Shown here: one piece after another, positions 1-11,492 of the stretch | Position numbering within the stretch: the stretch's first letter is position 1 | How the letters are laid out: each line of letters begins with the position of its first letter | From: Symsagittifera roscoffensis | Taxonomy: Eukaryota; Xenacoelomorpha; Acoela; Convolutidae | Direction: 5' to 3' | DNA length: 64,000 nt | Assembly (NCBI RefSeq): GCF_963678635.1 | Contig: NC_087069.1 | Coordinates: forward strand, 49,121,892-49,185,891 | Program-made: the position numbers and the translations under genes | Notes under the pieces: model-generated | Database searches by the model: none | Told to the model about the DNA's origin: nothing | What the model saw: only the letters and a program-made list of their open reading frames with translations

Positions 1-1413
1 ACGAGCATCGCCAGGATCAGATTGGCGACCCCGGCACAGTTGAGGGTAGTGGACAAGCTGCTGAACCCGGGGGAAATGGAATTGCCAGATGCCGCCTACG
101 AAGGCTCGAGGTTGGCGGAAGATCCCAGGTACGGGAAGCCCTCTGGGAGCACCCAGCTGGCCAAGACTTTGGCGGTTTACGATAGAGCAGATCCAGCTGC
201 TGCGAGGGTAGTCATTGTGGCGGGATCAGACTTCGAAGGAACGTCTCCTAAGCTGTTTTGGCCGGAGACTCTGATATACTCTTTGCCAGGAGCCGAACTA
301 TACCAGATGTTAACTCTAGTGGTGGCAATAAAGTCGGAGATGCCCTGTGAGCCTGAGCTGCTGTTGTTTGCAGGAATGAATGATCATCTGCACGCGGCTG
401 GACTTCTTGAGCAGCTGAAGGGCAAGGAACCAACACCGAGGAAGATATGGGAGGCCATTCAGACGTTGTTTGCGGCGATGAATGAGGTGCAAGAGAATGT
501 TGTCTCGAGGTTCGGCTCCAAGACGAAGGCAGTGTTCACTACATCCCCTGGATACGCGAATATGCCACCCGCCCTACAATTTGTGTACGCGGTCTTGATC
601 CTGATAGCAGAGGGAAACGAATGGCGAATCCTAATGGCAGCCCCCAATCGGGAACTGGAGCCATCGAACCTGAGGCTCCGCAAGTCAGAATTGCCAGCGC
701 CGTGGGCGGACATATGTCATGCACTGAGAGGATTTTATGGATTAGCCGACATCCTGATCGTATTGGACGAGGTGCTCTTGCTAGAGATATCGAACTTTGC
801 CAGGCAACTTAAGTTCAGCCCAGTCATCGGGGACGATCACCCGGCGATTAACCAATTGACGGCCAGCTTGTGGTTCCGGAGCATGGAGGTGACGATCACA
901 GGTTCCACCGGCAAGTCTAGAGGCCCGAGTAACGAGAGAAGAAATATGGCCGAAACGGAGAAACAATTAGAGTCGATGGCATACCGCCTGACGCAAGAGA
1001 ATGGCTGGTGGCCATTTTTGACACCAAGGCTGGAGAACGCCACGAATAAGACGAGGGAGGATGCACCACCCCTCGTGAAGCAGCTCTGGAGTTTTCTAGA
1101 GAAGCAACTGGAGCTGGCCGAAAGAAGAGACATGACGGTTGCCAGATTTGTCTTGGCAGCCAATGAAGTGACGATTGGAGGGTTCTGGAGAGAGCACGCA
1201 GAGGGCGAGCTGAGGACTAGAAGGGATCACGAGATTCTGAAGTTCTTGAGTCCTTGCTGGGGCAAAGAATTCATGGCGGAAATGTTCGGCACCAAGGCGA
1301 CTATCTTTCGCCTTTGTTCAGGAGATACTGGGCATGCCCATCAGCCTGCTCTTGGCTTTATATCTGGTCTACCCCAGATACTTGTTCAACATGGGCCCAG
1401 TTTACATGTGTAG
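1..1413 (+). pseudogene. Element A: 3' part of ORF2-like gene (second SGNH-like block), cut by window edge
   Basis: The frame is open from base 1, so the gene begins outside the window. Up to about base 1,250 the protein aligns with residues ~760-1,124 of ORF2 of element B. Shared landmarks are an AGSDFEG segment followed by LFWP near 220-265, FAGMNDHLH near 370-400, SPGYA near 545-560, and a D-D-H segment near 830-842. GxND and D-x-x-H resemble SGNH hydrolase blocks III and V, but the domain is far from typical and catalysis is uncertain. Beyond ~1,250 similarity to B continues only by jumping between frames, so the last ~50 codons before the stop at 1,413 are probably frameshift product. 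Unlike B, there is no stop between this region and the ORF3-like region. Confidence 0.6.
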
Positions 1414-3082
1414 TCGAGGAGAAGAGATGGGCTGATGGGTATCTGGCACTAGTGCTCTTAACCCATGGGGAATTGGTGTCTTTTCATCGATTGATGAAAT
1501 ATGGGGAGCCCCTGTCGATGGGGAAGGTCCACTCGAGCATCGACACCTATTCTTACAAGTGTGCCGCGGGGTTGAAGACGCTGTTAGTGCAATACCTCAT
1601 GATGCAGAATCGGCACATGACGGGTGAGGAGAAGAACCCAAAATCGAAAGAAGAGTGGAAAAAGATGAATGGAGGTATGCCTCTGTTGACGTACTTTTGC
1701 CTGGCAATGAGGTCGGACCCGATGGGGATAATCCGGGGTCTAGAGGAGGTGGTAACCTGCATTTACGGTCCAGCAGTGACGTACGCATTTCCAGATCCCC
1801 TTGTGACGACGTATCGTTACTCTGTAACGCACTTGAGTCTTATCAGCATTCTGGATGGACGGCGCTCAATTGGTGTCAGCAGGAGGTGCTCAGGGCACAG
1901 ATGAGCAATACGGTACTCTTTGGAAAAGTGAAAGATGCCGAGTTGATAGTATACAACTTCAGGGGACAGCTGCAATGTAGGATGGGAGGCAAACGTGAGG
2001 GCCCCATCGAGACGTATCCCAAGTTCTGGAACTTGAACCCACTGACAGCGGACGGACGGGAGATCTTGAGGATTCCTGCTTGGAAGGACAGCTTTGCCCT
2101 GGTTAAGAGGGAACAAGAGGCCATAATGGAGAAAGAAATCCTGCCAGCCAACATACCCGAGTTCCCGATAGTCAGGAGGATGACCTTGGGAATGAACAGT
2201 CCCTTAGTAGTTCCATCCATATTTGCGAGGATGACAACGGAGGAGATGCAGAAAGACTTCACTGATGGCTGGGATCCCCTGTTCATCGGCTACACGACGG
2301 CGGTTTATTTCCACACGAGCGAGGCGAATATAAATTCGTGGACGACGCAAGCAAAAAAGATGAGAGGCTCGCTGCCACCCGGATATGAGGTGCGAAAGGT
2401 CTTGAGAGCTCTTGAGCAGGAGAGACTTGAGAACATGCTGCCAGTGTGGGACGATGGCAAGATGATCATGAAGGAGGGGCATATTGCATTGGCGGACGAC
2501 ATGAAATTCGCGACACGAAGGTACAGGGCACCCTATGGCTTAGAAGAGATGGAAATGAGACAGGAGGGAAAAGAACTGGATGCAGCAGGTCAACTGTATG
2601 TGGCCCTGATGGAGTACAATAAATTGGACCCGGCGACACCATCACCACTGTCAGTAGATACACCTGGAGACAAGAGGAGTGGACACGTGGAAGACCGGTT
2701 CAAGAGAATTCTCGAGATCAGAAGAACTGAGTCAGAAGAGGAGAGTATGGATGAAACTCTAAGCGAAGCCGGCGAAGACATGGAAGTGGGGAACACGCCG
2801 GAACCGAAGCCATCAGGGGAGGAGCTCACCACTCAAGAGCTGTTGAAAGACTTGAGCGAGGAGAATTGGGCAGACACTGCCACTCCACCCCTGACCCCGT
2901 CTCCCCGGAAAAATCTGGAATTGCCATTGGCGTGCGAGACCTCCAATATGGGGATGCTACTCTTGAGTTCGGAAGAAAGGGAGAAGAATACGTACGAAGG
3001 AAACAAGGACATGTTCCCGGGGACTCTGGAGGACGACGCTTGGCAAAAGCTTCAGGACGACGCTGGACAAATTCAAGGATGA
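1254..3082 (+). pseudogene. Element A: ORF3-like gene, N-terminal and middle parts, frameshifted
   Basis: Two overlapping frames (1,254-1,904 and 1,655-3,082) together match residues ~55-600 of ORF3 of element B. The first carries landmarks such as GGMPLL near 1,672-1,690 and YGPAVTYAFPD near 1,764-1,796. The second takes over at about 1,845-1,875, where a frame change is needed, and carries PEFPIVRRM near 2,156-2,182. A further frame change lies at about 3,030-3,060, before the next fragment. No known domain is recognised. The conserved landmarks show both copies descend from one functional gene family. The A copy can no longer make the full protein. Confidence 0.6.
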
Positions 3083-3098
3083 ACTGTGGGACACAGTT

Positions 3099-5030
3099 GT
3101 GAAGTTTGGAGAACCGCTTCTGATGGGGACAGGCCTGGATGAGAAGGCGAGGAAGGAGTTGTTGAACAAGCTGATGGAGCTGAGGAAGTCACGATCAAAG
3201 ACTAGAGATGAAAAATGTGAAAACAGCTCTACTCTGAAACAAAAAACTGTAGATAAGATAGTTGATGATATAAAGGGGGATAAGGTTGGGACTAGTAATA
3301 TGATTAAAAGTACTAATATCCTTAATGCTCAAGCAGGGGGGAGGCAAGAGTTGGAAGGGTTGGATGTGGACAGAGAAGTCGAATCAGTGATGATAACGAC
3401 AACACCCTCAAGCAGAGATGTGAAGACTCGCAAGAGGAAGAGAGAAGTAGAAGGATTGAGTAGTCCTTCAGTGGATGCTGTCTCGGAAGGAAACCTGAGA
3501 GAGACGGCGCCCATGGTTTTGGCGCGATGCAAGACGGCGGCATACAAGAGCAACACGGAGCTCAGAAGACCACTCGAAGTGGAAAGGGAAATAGAGGCTT
3601 CCACCAGTTCGACGTCGGAGGAAGACTTCAAGCCCCAGAAGATAAACGTGAAGAGAGGCTCAACAAACGGACAGATATGGGAAGTGGATGTCGGCAAGGA
3701 ATGGGTCTCGAAGGGGCACCAGGCCACGGGGAAGCAAGTGACGAGTGATCCACTGGAGAGTAGCAAGACGAGGAACACCTCCCGGCCATGGTGGGTGGCC
3801 CTCGAGACATTGAAGGAAATGGAGGACTGCCTGAAGAAGTTGGACAGCGGAGTAGCTCGCAAACGACGCAATTGGGCCAACCAGCAAAAGGCTGAGGTTA
3901 ACAAGATAGAATTGGCGAACCAGCTGAAGAGATCCTGGCAGAACTTATTGAAGGATCATTTTGAAGAGGCAATGAGGACACCCTCGTCAGCACCGCCATT
4001 GATGGCGAATCCCTTCGTTAGAACCGCAGGACAATTGATGTTCACCTGGAGTCTGGTGGGAATAGAGTTGGAGACACTGACCTCGTATGACAGGTTGAAG
4101 TTGGGAAGCAAAAAACTAGAAGTGTATCAAGCACTGATGCAACACGTGGCCAGGGATAATTCAGGCTTGAGCTTGGCCAGGAGGAAGGATGCCACATGTT
4201 TCTTGAGATGGATAATGTCGATGATGTCTGATAGTTCCATCTTGGCGTGCCACCAAAGAGCAAGCGGAAGTAAAACCGTGGAAAGAAGAGTCTCAACGAT
4301 CATCTTAAACGTATATCAGAGCACTGGAATAGAAAAGGAGGATGGTTCCAGACTATCCCTAGAGAACCACGGAAAGCTGGACGAGATAAGGAGGTTTTAC
4401 AATAAGAAGTTCGAAGAAGAACATGATGTTCACCGTAATCTGGCCTCGCCAGAGCAGTACTCGAGACTCAGTGAGAAAAGGGAGTACCAATACGTGTCGG
4501 GAGTGATGGGGATAGCCTACAACCCCTTCTTAGATTCAGAAGTTGGAGTTGCTCACAGGAACCACGAGGTAGCGGAGTTGCTGAAGTTCTGGACAGAAAA
4601 AATAGTGGAAATAGACTCGTTGGAGAGAGAGAGGCCGAGCCTGGGCCTGATTCTTGAGAAAACACCGGAGGTGGTGAGCATACCGCGCTCGAACAAGAGA
4701 GTTGAAGTGAACATGGGTAATGGCAATGGCTTGTTGATCACGAACTTGGGAGTGGTATGGAAGTTACTAAGACCCTCCTGGTGCCCACATCCTCACGCGA
4801 GTCTGATCGAGGAGACCACCGAACGGGTGAGGTTAGCACCGACGGAAGATGAAGATTTGGCAAAGTTGAGTGTGGTGCACAAACTGATCTTACCTCAGAT
4901 GAAGGAGTCAGGCGAAAAGACGAGCAATCTCGGGCCAGCAAAGAAGATGGAGCCGACTAGCTGTCTGGATTCGACGTGTGGGAATGGAGATACTGTCCTT
5001 TCAAAAAGAAGATCTGGTTACTTGGTTTGA
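3099..5030 (+). pseudogene. Element A: ORF3 C-terminus fused to ORF4 N-terminus
   Basis: This continuous 643-codon frame matches the end of ORF3 of element B (lysine- and serine-rich linker, then a helical stretch ending near 3,980) and then the start of ORF4 of B (YVSGVMGIAYNPF near 4,490-4,530 and PSWCP near 4,771-4,786). Between them lie about 150 codons (roughly 3,980-4,440) with no counterpart in B. The ATG at 3,099 is only the first one after a frame change; similarity extends upstream of it in the same frame. The copy shows that ORF3 and ORF4 can form a single frame. It ends at a stop after a further frameshift at about 4,980-5,010. Confidence 0.6.
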
Positions 5031-6408
5031 AGACATCACGGAAAGGGAGAAAAGTGAAGTACAGATAGTGGCGGAGTGTTACGCGAGAACTACGGTGAAC
5101 ATAGCGACAGCTCTCGGATTCTTCTCGAGAATGTGTAGTCTAGAGTCACTGGAGAGGCTAGAGTCTGAACACCATTTAGTGACTGCGTTGAGCGTGGAAT
5201 CATGGCCTGGGCTGTTGCAGGTCACTCAAAAGCACATCCGGAGCTGGAAGGTTGGTCTCGAGGCGTAAATGGGATTTCCCATGAGCGAAGCTTATGGCCT
5301 GCCATTGAACGCGAAATCCTTGATAGGGCCAGTGATGGCCAATTTGAGTGGAAGTCACTACCAACTGCACATGGCGATGATGGAAGCATCCAGCCAGAGA
5401 GTATTAGTGGACAAGGCCTTCTCAGTGCCCAAGTGCGTGAGGTTGGCTCGGGTATCGCATCACTTGCACAAGTTGTTGAGAAAAATCCGAGGGACAGTAC
5501 CGAAAGAGTTGAGAGATGACTTGAGTGAGATCTGGGGAGAAGAGCTCTTGAAGTTGGAAACAAGCGATCACGAGAGAACACAAGCGATCACGAGAGACAA
5601 AACGTGATCGGAAAACCTGTGGGGGTGCTCCAAACATGGAGGAGAACGACATGATGCATGAGAAAATGATGGAGCTTGAGCCTCTCTTGGAAGCCTCGAG
5701 GGAGCGTAACCTCAGGAGCATTGAGATCACCCATGGAGAATGCCATGTCACTGTTTGGCACAAGCGGTGTGGTATCCAGATCACAAGAACCTCTGCCTGG
5801 TGTGGGATATGGAAGAAATTCGGTCGATCGGATTACCGGATCACCGGCAGAAGGTGACGCTCTTAGTAGTGAGTACGACACTGGCTCTGAGATGGATAGA
5901 AGAGAATATAACGAAGTATCGGGCAGCGAAGACGCCAACGGCTGAGTCGATATACGCGATAGACTACAGCAGGAGACTCGAGTTGTTTGAAACTGCATGC
6001 AAAGTATTTGCCATACCAATGGAAGTCAGACGCGTATGGAGCCGCTTGAGGTACTTTCCCTGGTTTCGAGCGACACTGACGTCTTGGTTATACATGACAA
6101 CGAAAGATCGTATGAGAAAATATCAAAAGGAGTATCGACAGTTCCAGGCCGAGATTGGGCCGGAAGCTTTCAAGAGACCCCTTTTAACCCATCGAAATGC
6201 GATCACGACAGGATGGAAGAGAGTGGGTAAAGTGTCTAGAGACAATACAAAAGCGAGGGAATCGATACTAGAGGAAGACTTGGCAAAGAACGTGAGCCTG
6301 AGCCTACACAACTCCTTTTGTTTGAACCGGGAATCTAGGGTGAAGGCGCTAATCAATCAAGCAAAGAGGCTGCAGGAGCAAAGGGAATGGATGCGATGCT
6401 ACGAATAG
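4978..6408 (+). pseudogene. Element A: ORF4-like gene, middle and C-terminal parts, multiply broken
   Basis: The remains of an ORF4 homologue are spread over three frame pieces: 4,978-5,268, 5,269-5,607 and about 5,740-6,408. Stops at 5,266-5,268 and 5,605-5,607 and at least two frame changes interrupt it. Landmarks shared with ORF4 of B are AFSVPKCVRLAR near 5,419-5,454, an M-P-C-H-C-L segment near 5,740 and WYP near 5,770, and LHNSFCLNRES near 6,307-6,338. An 18-bp tandem duplication at about 5,564-5,599 adds to the decay. The function of the intact family is unknown. Confidence 0.6.
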
Positions 6409-6941
6409 CTGAAGGCTTGGGAGGAGATCGTGATTAGCTCCTATGATGAAGAAGAACTGTTGAGACAGTTTGCAGTGTCTAGTACTTCAGGGTCCGGCAC
6501 CTCCAAGGCGAAGAGTGCGAAATGAGCGGGTGGTTCGAAGGAGTCTTGAGTCTTGAGAGGGAAGGGGGACTTGAGTGTGAATCCGGATGAAATCTGGATT
6601 CACGGAAAAGAAAATTTAACGAATCAGATATTGTTATTAATATGCTATATTTACTATATAAATCAAAATGCTGCGTGACAATTTCCTGATTGAATGGGAC
6701 AAAAGAAATTTTAAATGATTGGCTTGAAAACCGAGAATTCAAGGGTGCAGGTGTGTGCAGATTTTGATTGCTGTTTAGCGATAGTGGGAAAATTTTACAT
6801 GGCCGTGAATTTTGGGGTGTAGATAAGCTTAAGTCTGCTGCAAACTTCTGTAAATGACCACTGGCACTGTACCTTGAGCAACACTCGATTTTCTGGGACT
6901 CACTGGCAGACGACAGCACGCGATGAGGACATCGATCTTGA
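6409..6941 (+). other. Element A 3' untranslated region
   Basis: Non-coding AT-rich stretch between the last ORF4-like codon and the polypurine tract of element A. No gene is seen. The final ~25 bp (GATGAGGACAT and following) resemble the same position in element B at about 30,796, so the sequence just upstream of the polypurine tract is conserved between the two elements. Confidence 0.5.
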
Positions 6942-6953
6942 GTCCGGGGAGTA
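6942..6953 (+). promoter_or_regulatory. Element A polypurine tract region
   Basis: GTCCGGGGAGTA lies immediately before a TG dinucleotide that starts the putative A LTR. The same 12 bases precede the 3' LTR of element B. By analogy with LTR elements this primes plus-strand DNA synthesis. Confidence 0.65.
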
Positions 6954-7589
6954 TGTGCCAGTCGGTCATATTTGGAAGTTTGACCTTGAGAAACACCAGA
7001 GCGCTTAATTTTGAAGTGAAATTTGATTTTTCAAAAATTCGGATGGAGCCTGTCATGCACGATTTTCTCGCGATAACTGAAAACAGAAAAAGAGAGATCA
7101 GAACAATCGAGTAACGATCGCGGGAAAGTTGCCAAATAAATCAGTAGGAAATTGCTATTCGCAATTTCCGTCACAATAAAAACTAGAGTAGAGCTGTCCC
7201 ATCTGAAACAGAAGGAAGCGTGTTCCCGAGAACTGGACTATTTTTTCTCGACTGGATTATTACTAAAACTGGACTAGAGTGAACCTTCGATGGAAAAGTG
7301 GACAGCTTGAGTGTCCCAATGGTACACGAGAAATTATACTCTAGAGTACGAACTTGTTCTTGTTGTTGAAACTGACAAACATTAAACTCATTTAGTTATA
7401 TTATTTGATTCTCGAGTTGCTTACCAACTTAATTACTCCCAGTTCTTGAGCGTGCTACGATGTGACTACCTAATTGAAATATCTAGAGTGTGTTTTATGA
7501 TTGTTATGTTGAGGTAAGGCGAGTTTTAGGTTGATCCATCTGAAATGGATCAAAGTTCCACTGTCTAAAAAAAAGTAACTAAACGGATT
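6954..7589 (+). repeat. Element A 3' LTR, incomplete (broken by element B)
   Basis: Begins TGTGCCAG directly after the polypurine tract and continues for 636 bp until the 5' LTR of element B begins. It contains AATAAA signals near 7,134 and 7,170. A segment near 7,530 (GTTGATCCATCTGAAATGGA) resembles the B LTR at about 8,169, so the two LTRs are distantly related. The missing 3' part might lie at 31,752-32,023, which ends in CGAATGTTACA like the B LTR, but this is uncertain. Confidence 0.5.
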
Positions 7590-8513
7590 TGTGACATTCG
7601 ACCAGAATGGCCAAAATGCAGTCTCTGCAAAATTCGGTATTTTAGCAGCAAGCCTTCCGAAATGGCGATTTAGAACGGATAAGGACGTTATTTGAACGAT
7701 TGGCCAAACGGTGAAGGCTAGAAGATTCTGGAATTCTAAATTTTAAAAATTCGAATTATGACGTCATATTTCTGAGAAACGTCAGAAACGGCCATTTTTA
7801 GCTAAAATAGCAAAAAGAAACAGAACAACTTTTATCTGCGATTGCGAACAGTACGAAAATCGAGACTAAAAAACAACAACGAACTACCGAACAGCAGAGG
7901 ACGTTCCGAGTTGCAACTATTGTGCTGTTACAATAGTTGCAAGACCGTTGCGAACAACGGTGAAGGGTGAAGACCAGCCTTCCGAGTTAGCGTGAACTTG
8001 AGATTAAGGAGCTTGATTCGGCGGATTCAAGAATCCGGAAGGGTCTCGGGACGGAGATTTTTATTAACTCACATAAACTTTTAGCATCCCGTCATGTCCT
8101 GACTTGAATTTAATTAGGATCTTAATTCGTTTTGACAAGAATGAGGAGCTAGAAGTAAGGGGGGAAGGGTTGATCCATCTTCGATGGAGATGATGATTTT
8201 TATCTACTGAACAAAAACAATAGTAATATGATAAGTAGTAGCCCTGTTTTTAGGAGTGACCTCGTGGTCTGAGGATACTGAGACCCAGCCATGAGCTCAC
8301 TATTTTTGCATGTAATTCAGTTAATTTGAGCGTTCTGGTCGAAGCCGGAGAGCAGTAACGTTTTTGTCGACCCGATGTTGGAAAAGACCACCGAAAAGTA
8401 CTGGCTTGGTAGAGAGGGTGAAAAACATGCAAAGCTCTGTTTAGATGCTAGCCAGTCGTCTTAAGACTTAGTTTTGTTATCCGTCGATATGTATCTTCCG
8501 GGCGAATGTTACA
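7590..8513 (+). repeat. Element B 5' LTR
   Basis: A 924-bp repeat, nearly identical to 30,827-31,751. It has TG...CA ends with imperfect terminal inverted repeats (TGTGACATTCG and CGAATGTTACA, one mismatch). Inside are a long hairpin-prone stretch near 7,915-7,945 and one copy of the leader motif (AATCCGGAAGGGTC near 8,032). No clear TATA box or AATAAA was identified. Confidence 0.9.
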
Positions 8514-8525
8514 TGTATGTCTTTA

Positions 8526-8540
8526 TGGCGCTCCTGGGTG
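8526..8540 (+). promoter_or_regulatory. Putative primer-binding site of element B
   Basis: TGGCGCTCCTGGGTG lies 12 bp after the 5' LTR. Its TGG start is what a site complementary to the CCA end of a tRNA should show. The 12-bp spacing is longer than usual and the tRNA cannot be assigned by eye. Confidence 0.45.
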
Positions 8541-8572
8541 TTATTCTTTTTTAACATCATGACCGGCGGAAC

Positions 8573-8614
8573 CGTTAACGAGCATTCCGCGCCGAGCGGA
8601 TGCTCACATTAACG
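8573..8614 (+). promoter_or_regulatory. Strong leader hairpin downstream of the primer-binding site
   Basis: CGTTAA pairs with TTAACG, GAGCAT with ATGCTC, and CCGC with GCGG around a short loop, giving about 16 paired positions. A GC-rich hairpin just after the primer-binding site is where retroelement RNAs usually hold packaging or dimerisation signals, but this function is inferred. Confidence 0.5.
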
Positions 8615-9075
8615 CCCTTATTAGGCCTAAACCGCCGGGGCGGAAGGGTAGTTCGGAACGCGGAGGCCTTCCGGATTGCCGTGAATAGTTTTTTAACCTA
8701 GTTAAGACCGAAAATTCACAAACCAGGAAGGGTGGGGGGATCGGCCGTCCCCTCGTCCCCTGAGTGTTTGGTGACCAGAAACACTTAAAGATATAAGTAA
8801 AACCAAACAAAAAGTAGTATAGTACCCAAGAAAAACAAAAAACATTAAAAAAAAATAACCGAAAAAACCAAAAACAGTAAAAAAGTAAAAAATCAGTAGA
8901 AATCATCCCCCCAGACAAGGTGTGATTCAACCCCCCCGTTTGTTGTTGATAGATATATTGTTATTACAGGCATTTATATCAGTCAAGATCGTTACGATCA
9001 TTTTTGTAGCCCGTTTGTGAGGCTTGTACTGTAGGGTTATTTGAGCATTTAAGCACGTTAATGATAAATTGCGCT
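8615..9075 (+). other. Element B leader, first part
   Basis: Non-coding. It holds further self-complementary GC-rich patches (CGGAGGCCTTCCGG near 8,661) and a long A-rich run near 8,790-8,900. No supported ORF. Confidence 0.5.
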
Positions 9076-10709
9076 CAATCCGGAGGGGTCAGCTGATTTG
9101 CGCTCAATTCGGAAGGGTCTTGGGTGAAGACCGATCCGGCAAGCAGTACAGGGAACAACAGGAAGAGGCTCAACGACAACTACAGTCGACTGTTGGGTAT
9201 CGTTAACAAGTTTTGTATCCCTTTTGGTGCAAAAATTAAGATAGTAATCTGTGGGGGGCTCGACAGTGCTGCACTGTAGTGACCCTTCACCGAACTGCGA
9301 ATATCCGAGTTAAGCACCTTAATTCGGAGATTAAACAAACCCGGAGGGGTATAGTATTCCTAATATTATTATTTATATAGCCTAGATTAATAGTCTTATA
9401 TCGATTTTCAGCCAAAAACAACGAAAACTGACCGGTTTTTAGGGTCAAAATTGCGATATTTTGATCCCCCCACAAGTCGCGATTTTTGAGATATCGATAT
9501 CTTTTGAAACGGAAAAAAGCGCTAAGTTAGTGTGTTACATCGTAACTGCACTACTATAACAAGTAGAACCGGTTAACTTTAGTTCGGAAGTGGTTGGAAC
9601 TAGTTTGGTACCAAAAACCAAATTTTCCCATTTTTTGATAGTAAGAATCGCTATAAAATCAGAAAATTTTTTGAAATTTTTGAGTTAGGACAGTAAAAAT
9701 AGTTGTTTGGACAACGTCCACTAGTGAATCTACGAGTTTTAAAACCCGCTACCCGAAAGCCTTCCGGGTTGCAGAGAAATCGAACTTAACGTGTTTGATT
9801 TGGTAGATTCACCAATCCGGAGGGGTCCAGGTAGCATAGTTTTTCGCAAATTTTTTCTACAAAAGCGTTTTAATTCGGGTCTTTTGCATTGAACTAGAAG
9901 AGTATAGGCCTTTTGAGCTCGGATCAATAATTTTTAGGCCGAAAGGACTAGATTTGCGAAAAAAGTTAGGCGGAACCTATAGGAGAGAAAATTTTGGAGT
10001 TTGGAAAAAAGACGTTTTGGTTAATAACTTTGGAACTACTGAGCATATCGAGTTGATCTTGGTACCAATAGATCAGAAATTAGCTGAGCTTACTGATAGG
10101 ATCAGAAATTTTTCGGAAAAACGAGCGAGAAAATTTTTTGAGATTGTTTTTAGCAAATTACACAAATCCGGAGGGGTACACCCTTCACGTTTTACAAATT
10201 TTTCTGAAAAGCCCTTATACCCTTACCAAAAGGTAATAGCGATTGAACTAAGTAACTTAGGACAGTTCTAGACGAAAAGGGAGGGCTGAAGGCACAAGAC
10301 AACCATAATAGAGTCGAAATTAGGCAAGCGATAAGACCCTTCACCGTTAGTGCGAATTGTCAAATAAGTGCCTTAACTTCAATCCGGAGGGGTCTAGGAA
10401 AGGACCCTATACCCTTCCCAGTTAATTCAAACAGCATAATAAGCAACACAGAACATATCCGGTGGGGTATAGGTTGAAAAAAGGAAATCTCCTAAAAGCT
10501 ACTTTTACAAAATCGGAGGGCTCCCAATCCGGAGGGGTCACAGTTTTTTCAACAGGGGTCCGAATCCGGAGGGGTCTTATAATTGTTAATTTGGAGGGGT
10601 CCAAATCCGGAGGGGTCTTATATTAACTAACTCGGAGGGGTCCCAATCCGGAGGGGTCTAGATTCTGACAAATCCGGAAGGGTCCTATTTGTGCCAATCC
10701 GGAGGGGTA
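9076..10709 (+). promoter_or_regulatory. Array of the AATCCGGAGGGGTC motif in the element B leader
   Basis: At least 16 full or slightly diverged copies of AATCCGGAGGGGTC lie on the plus strand, near 9,077, 9,106, 9,339, 9,814, 10,164, 10,381, 10,456, 10,511, 10,525, 10,563, 10,590, 10,604, 10,632, 10,645, 10,671 and 10,696. Eleven fall within 10,381-10,710. Copies are irregularly spaced and separated by unrelated AT-rich sequence, so this is a cluster of sites rather than a simple tandem repeat. A related copy sits in each LTR. The closest known parallel is the cluster of zinc-finger binding sites in the leader of Drosophila gypsy, which acts as an insulator. That parallel is inference. Confidence 0.75.
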
Positions 10710-11492
10710 TTATTTTATTAAGGACTTAGGTAGACGAAAGAAAGACTAAAAAGTGAGAGGTATTAAGTTATTTATACACAGGCTAGGTATCAGTGACTGC
10801 ACTGGTAACTTGCCTTTCGACAAGAACAAGACTAATACAAAACAAGTCCAAACTCGGATATTCGCGACACTAAGTCTAAATTAAAAAGAACGTGGTTCAT
10901 TGGTGTGGATTGGACATAATACGTTTTTGGGAAAAGTGACTGCCCTGAGGATTTTAGTAGGTCTAGCTCGGGCAGTCCGAAGGCAGATAGGTAACACAGT
11001 ACTCGGTGGGTGCGATAGACGCCTACTTGAGAAAATTACTGCCTTCAAAATTTTGTCTGTTTGGTGCAGCACCAAGCAGGGAAAGCTTTTTCTTTCAAAT
11101 ACAGGTTCGACTATTGTACTGCGACCGACTAAGAATACAAAACACATACTTTTTTTTTTGTTTTATCATATATACATTCATATTGTGTCAATATATATTT
11201 TTGTTTTTGATTTTAAATCAACGTAAATTGTGCTTGATTGGGTAGTGAATACACTATCTTTTAAATTGATTGATAACATCATATTGTGCTAGTTTCCAAA
11301 TCTTTGGACCGATAATCGATTAGTGCGAATAAATTTTATACAAACTGTACTCTGATAACATACAGAGATTCGTGGTCACTATTTAATAGAATCTGGTGAA
11401 ATTTATTGTGTTGTGTCATTTTATTGTTAATAAAACTATAAGGTCTCTAGCAATTGAGTCAAGAGTAGGCATAGGAAAGTGACGAACAGAGA
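10710..11492 (+). other. Element B leader, 3' part with imperfect ~100-bp repeats and palindrome
   Basis: Two related segments begin near 10,929 and 11,029 (GGGAAAAGTGACTGCC and GAGAAAATTACTGCC, each followed by an ATTTT stretch). The first can fold through ACTGCCC and GGGCAGT. The second contains the perfect palindrome GGTGCAGCACC near 11,070. Short open frames here lack an ATG at their claimed starts and are not called genes. AATAAA occurs near 11,430, shortly before the gag-pol ATG. Confidence 0.5.

Noticed and set aside
2899..2916. Reverse-complement CCGGGGAG match in element A ORF3
   Set aside because: A single short match on the opposite strand, not linked to the polypurine-tract copies.
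8250..8930. Minus-strand open frames in the LTR and leader (also in the 3' LTR at 31,488-31,670)
   Set aside because: Short, overlapping LTR control sequence, low-complexity translation; no sign of a gene.
9954..10271. 105-codon open frame in the element B leader
   Set aside because: It starts with TTG, not ATG, lies in the motif array region and shows no domain.
10881..11226. Open frames on both strands with repeated peptides in the leader
   Set aside because: The peptide repetition comes from an imperfect ~100-bp DNA repeat. The plus-strand frame lacks an ATG at its start, and the minus-strand frame is a shadow.
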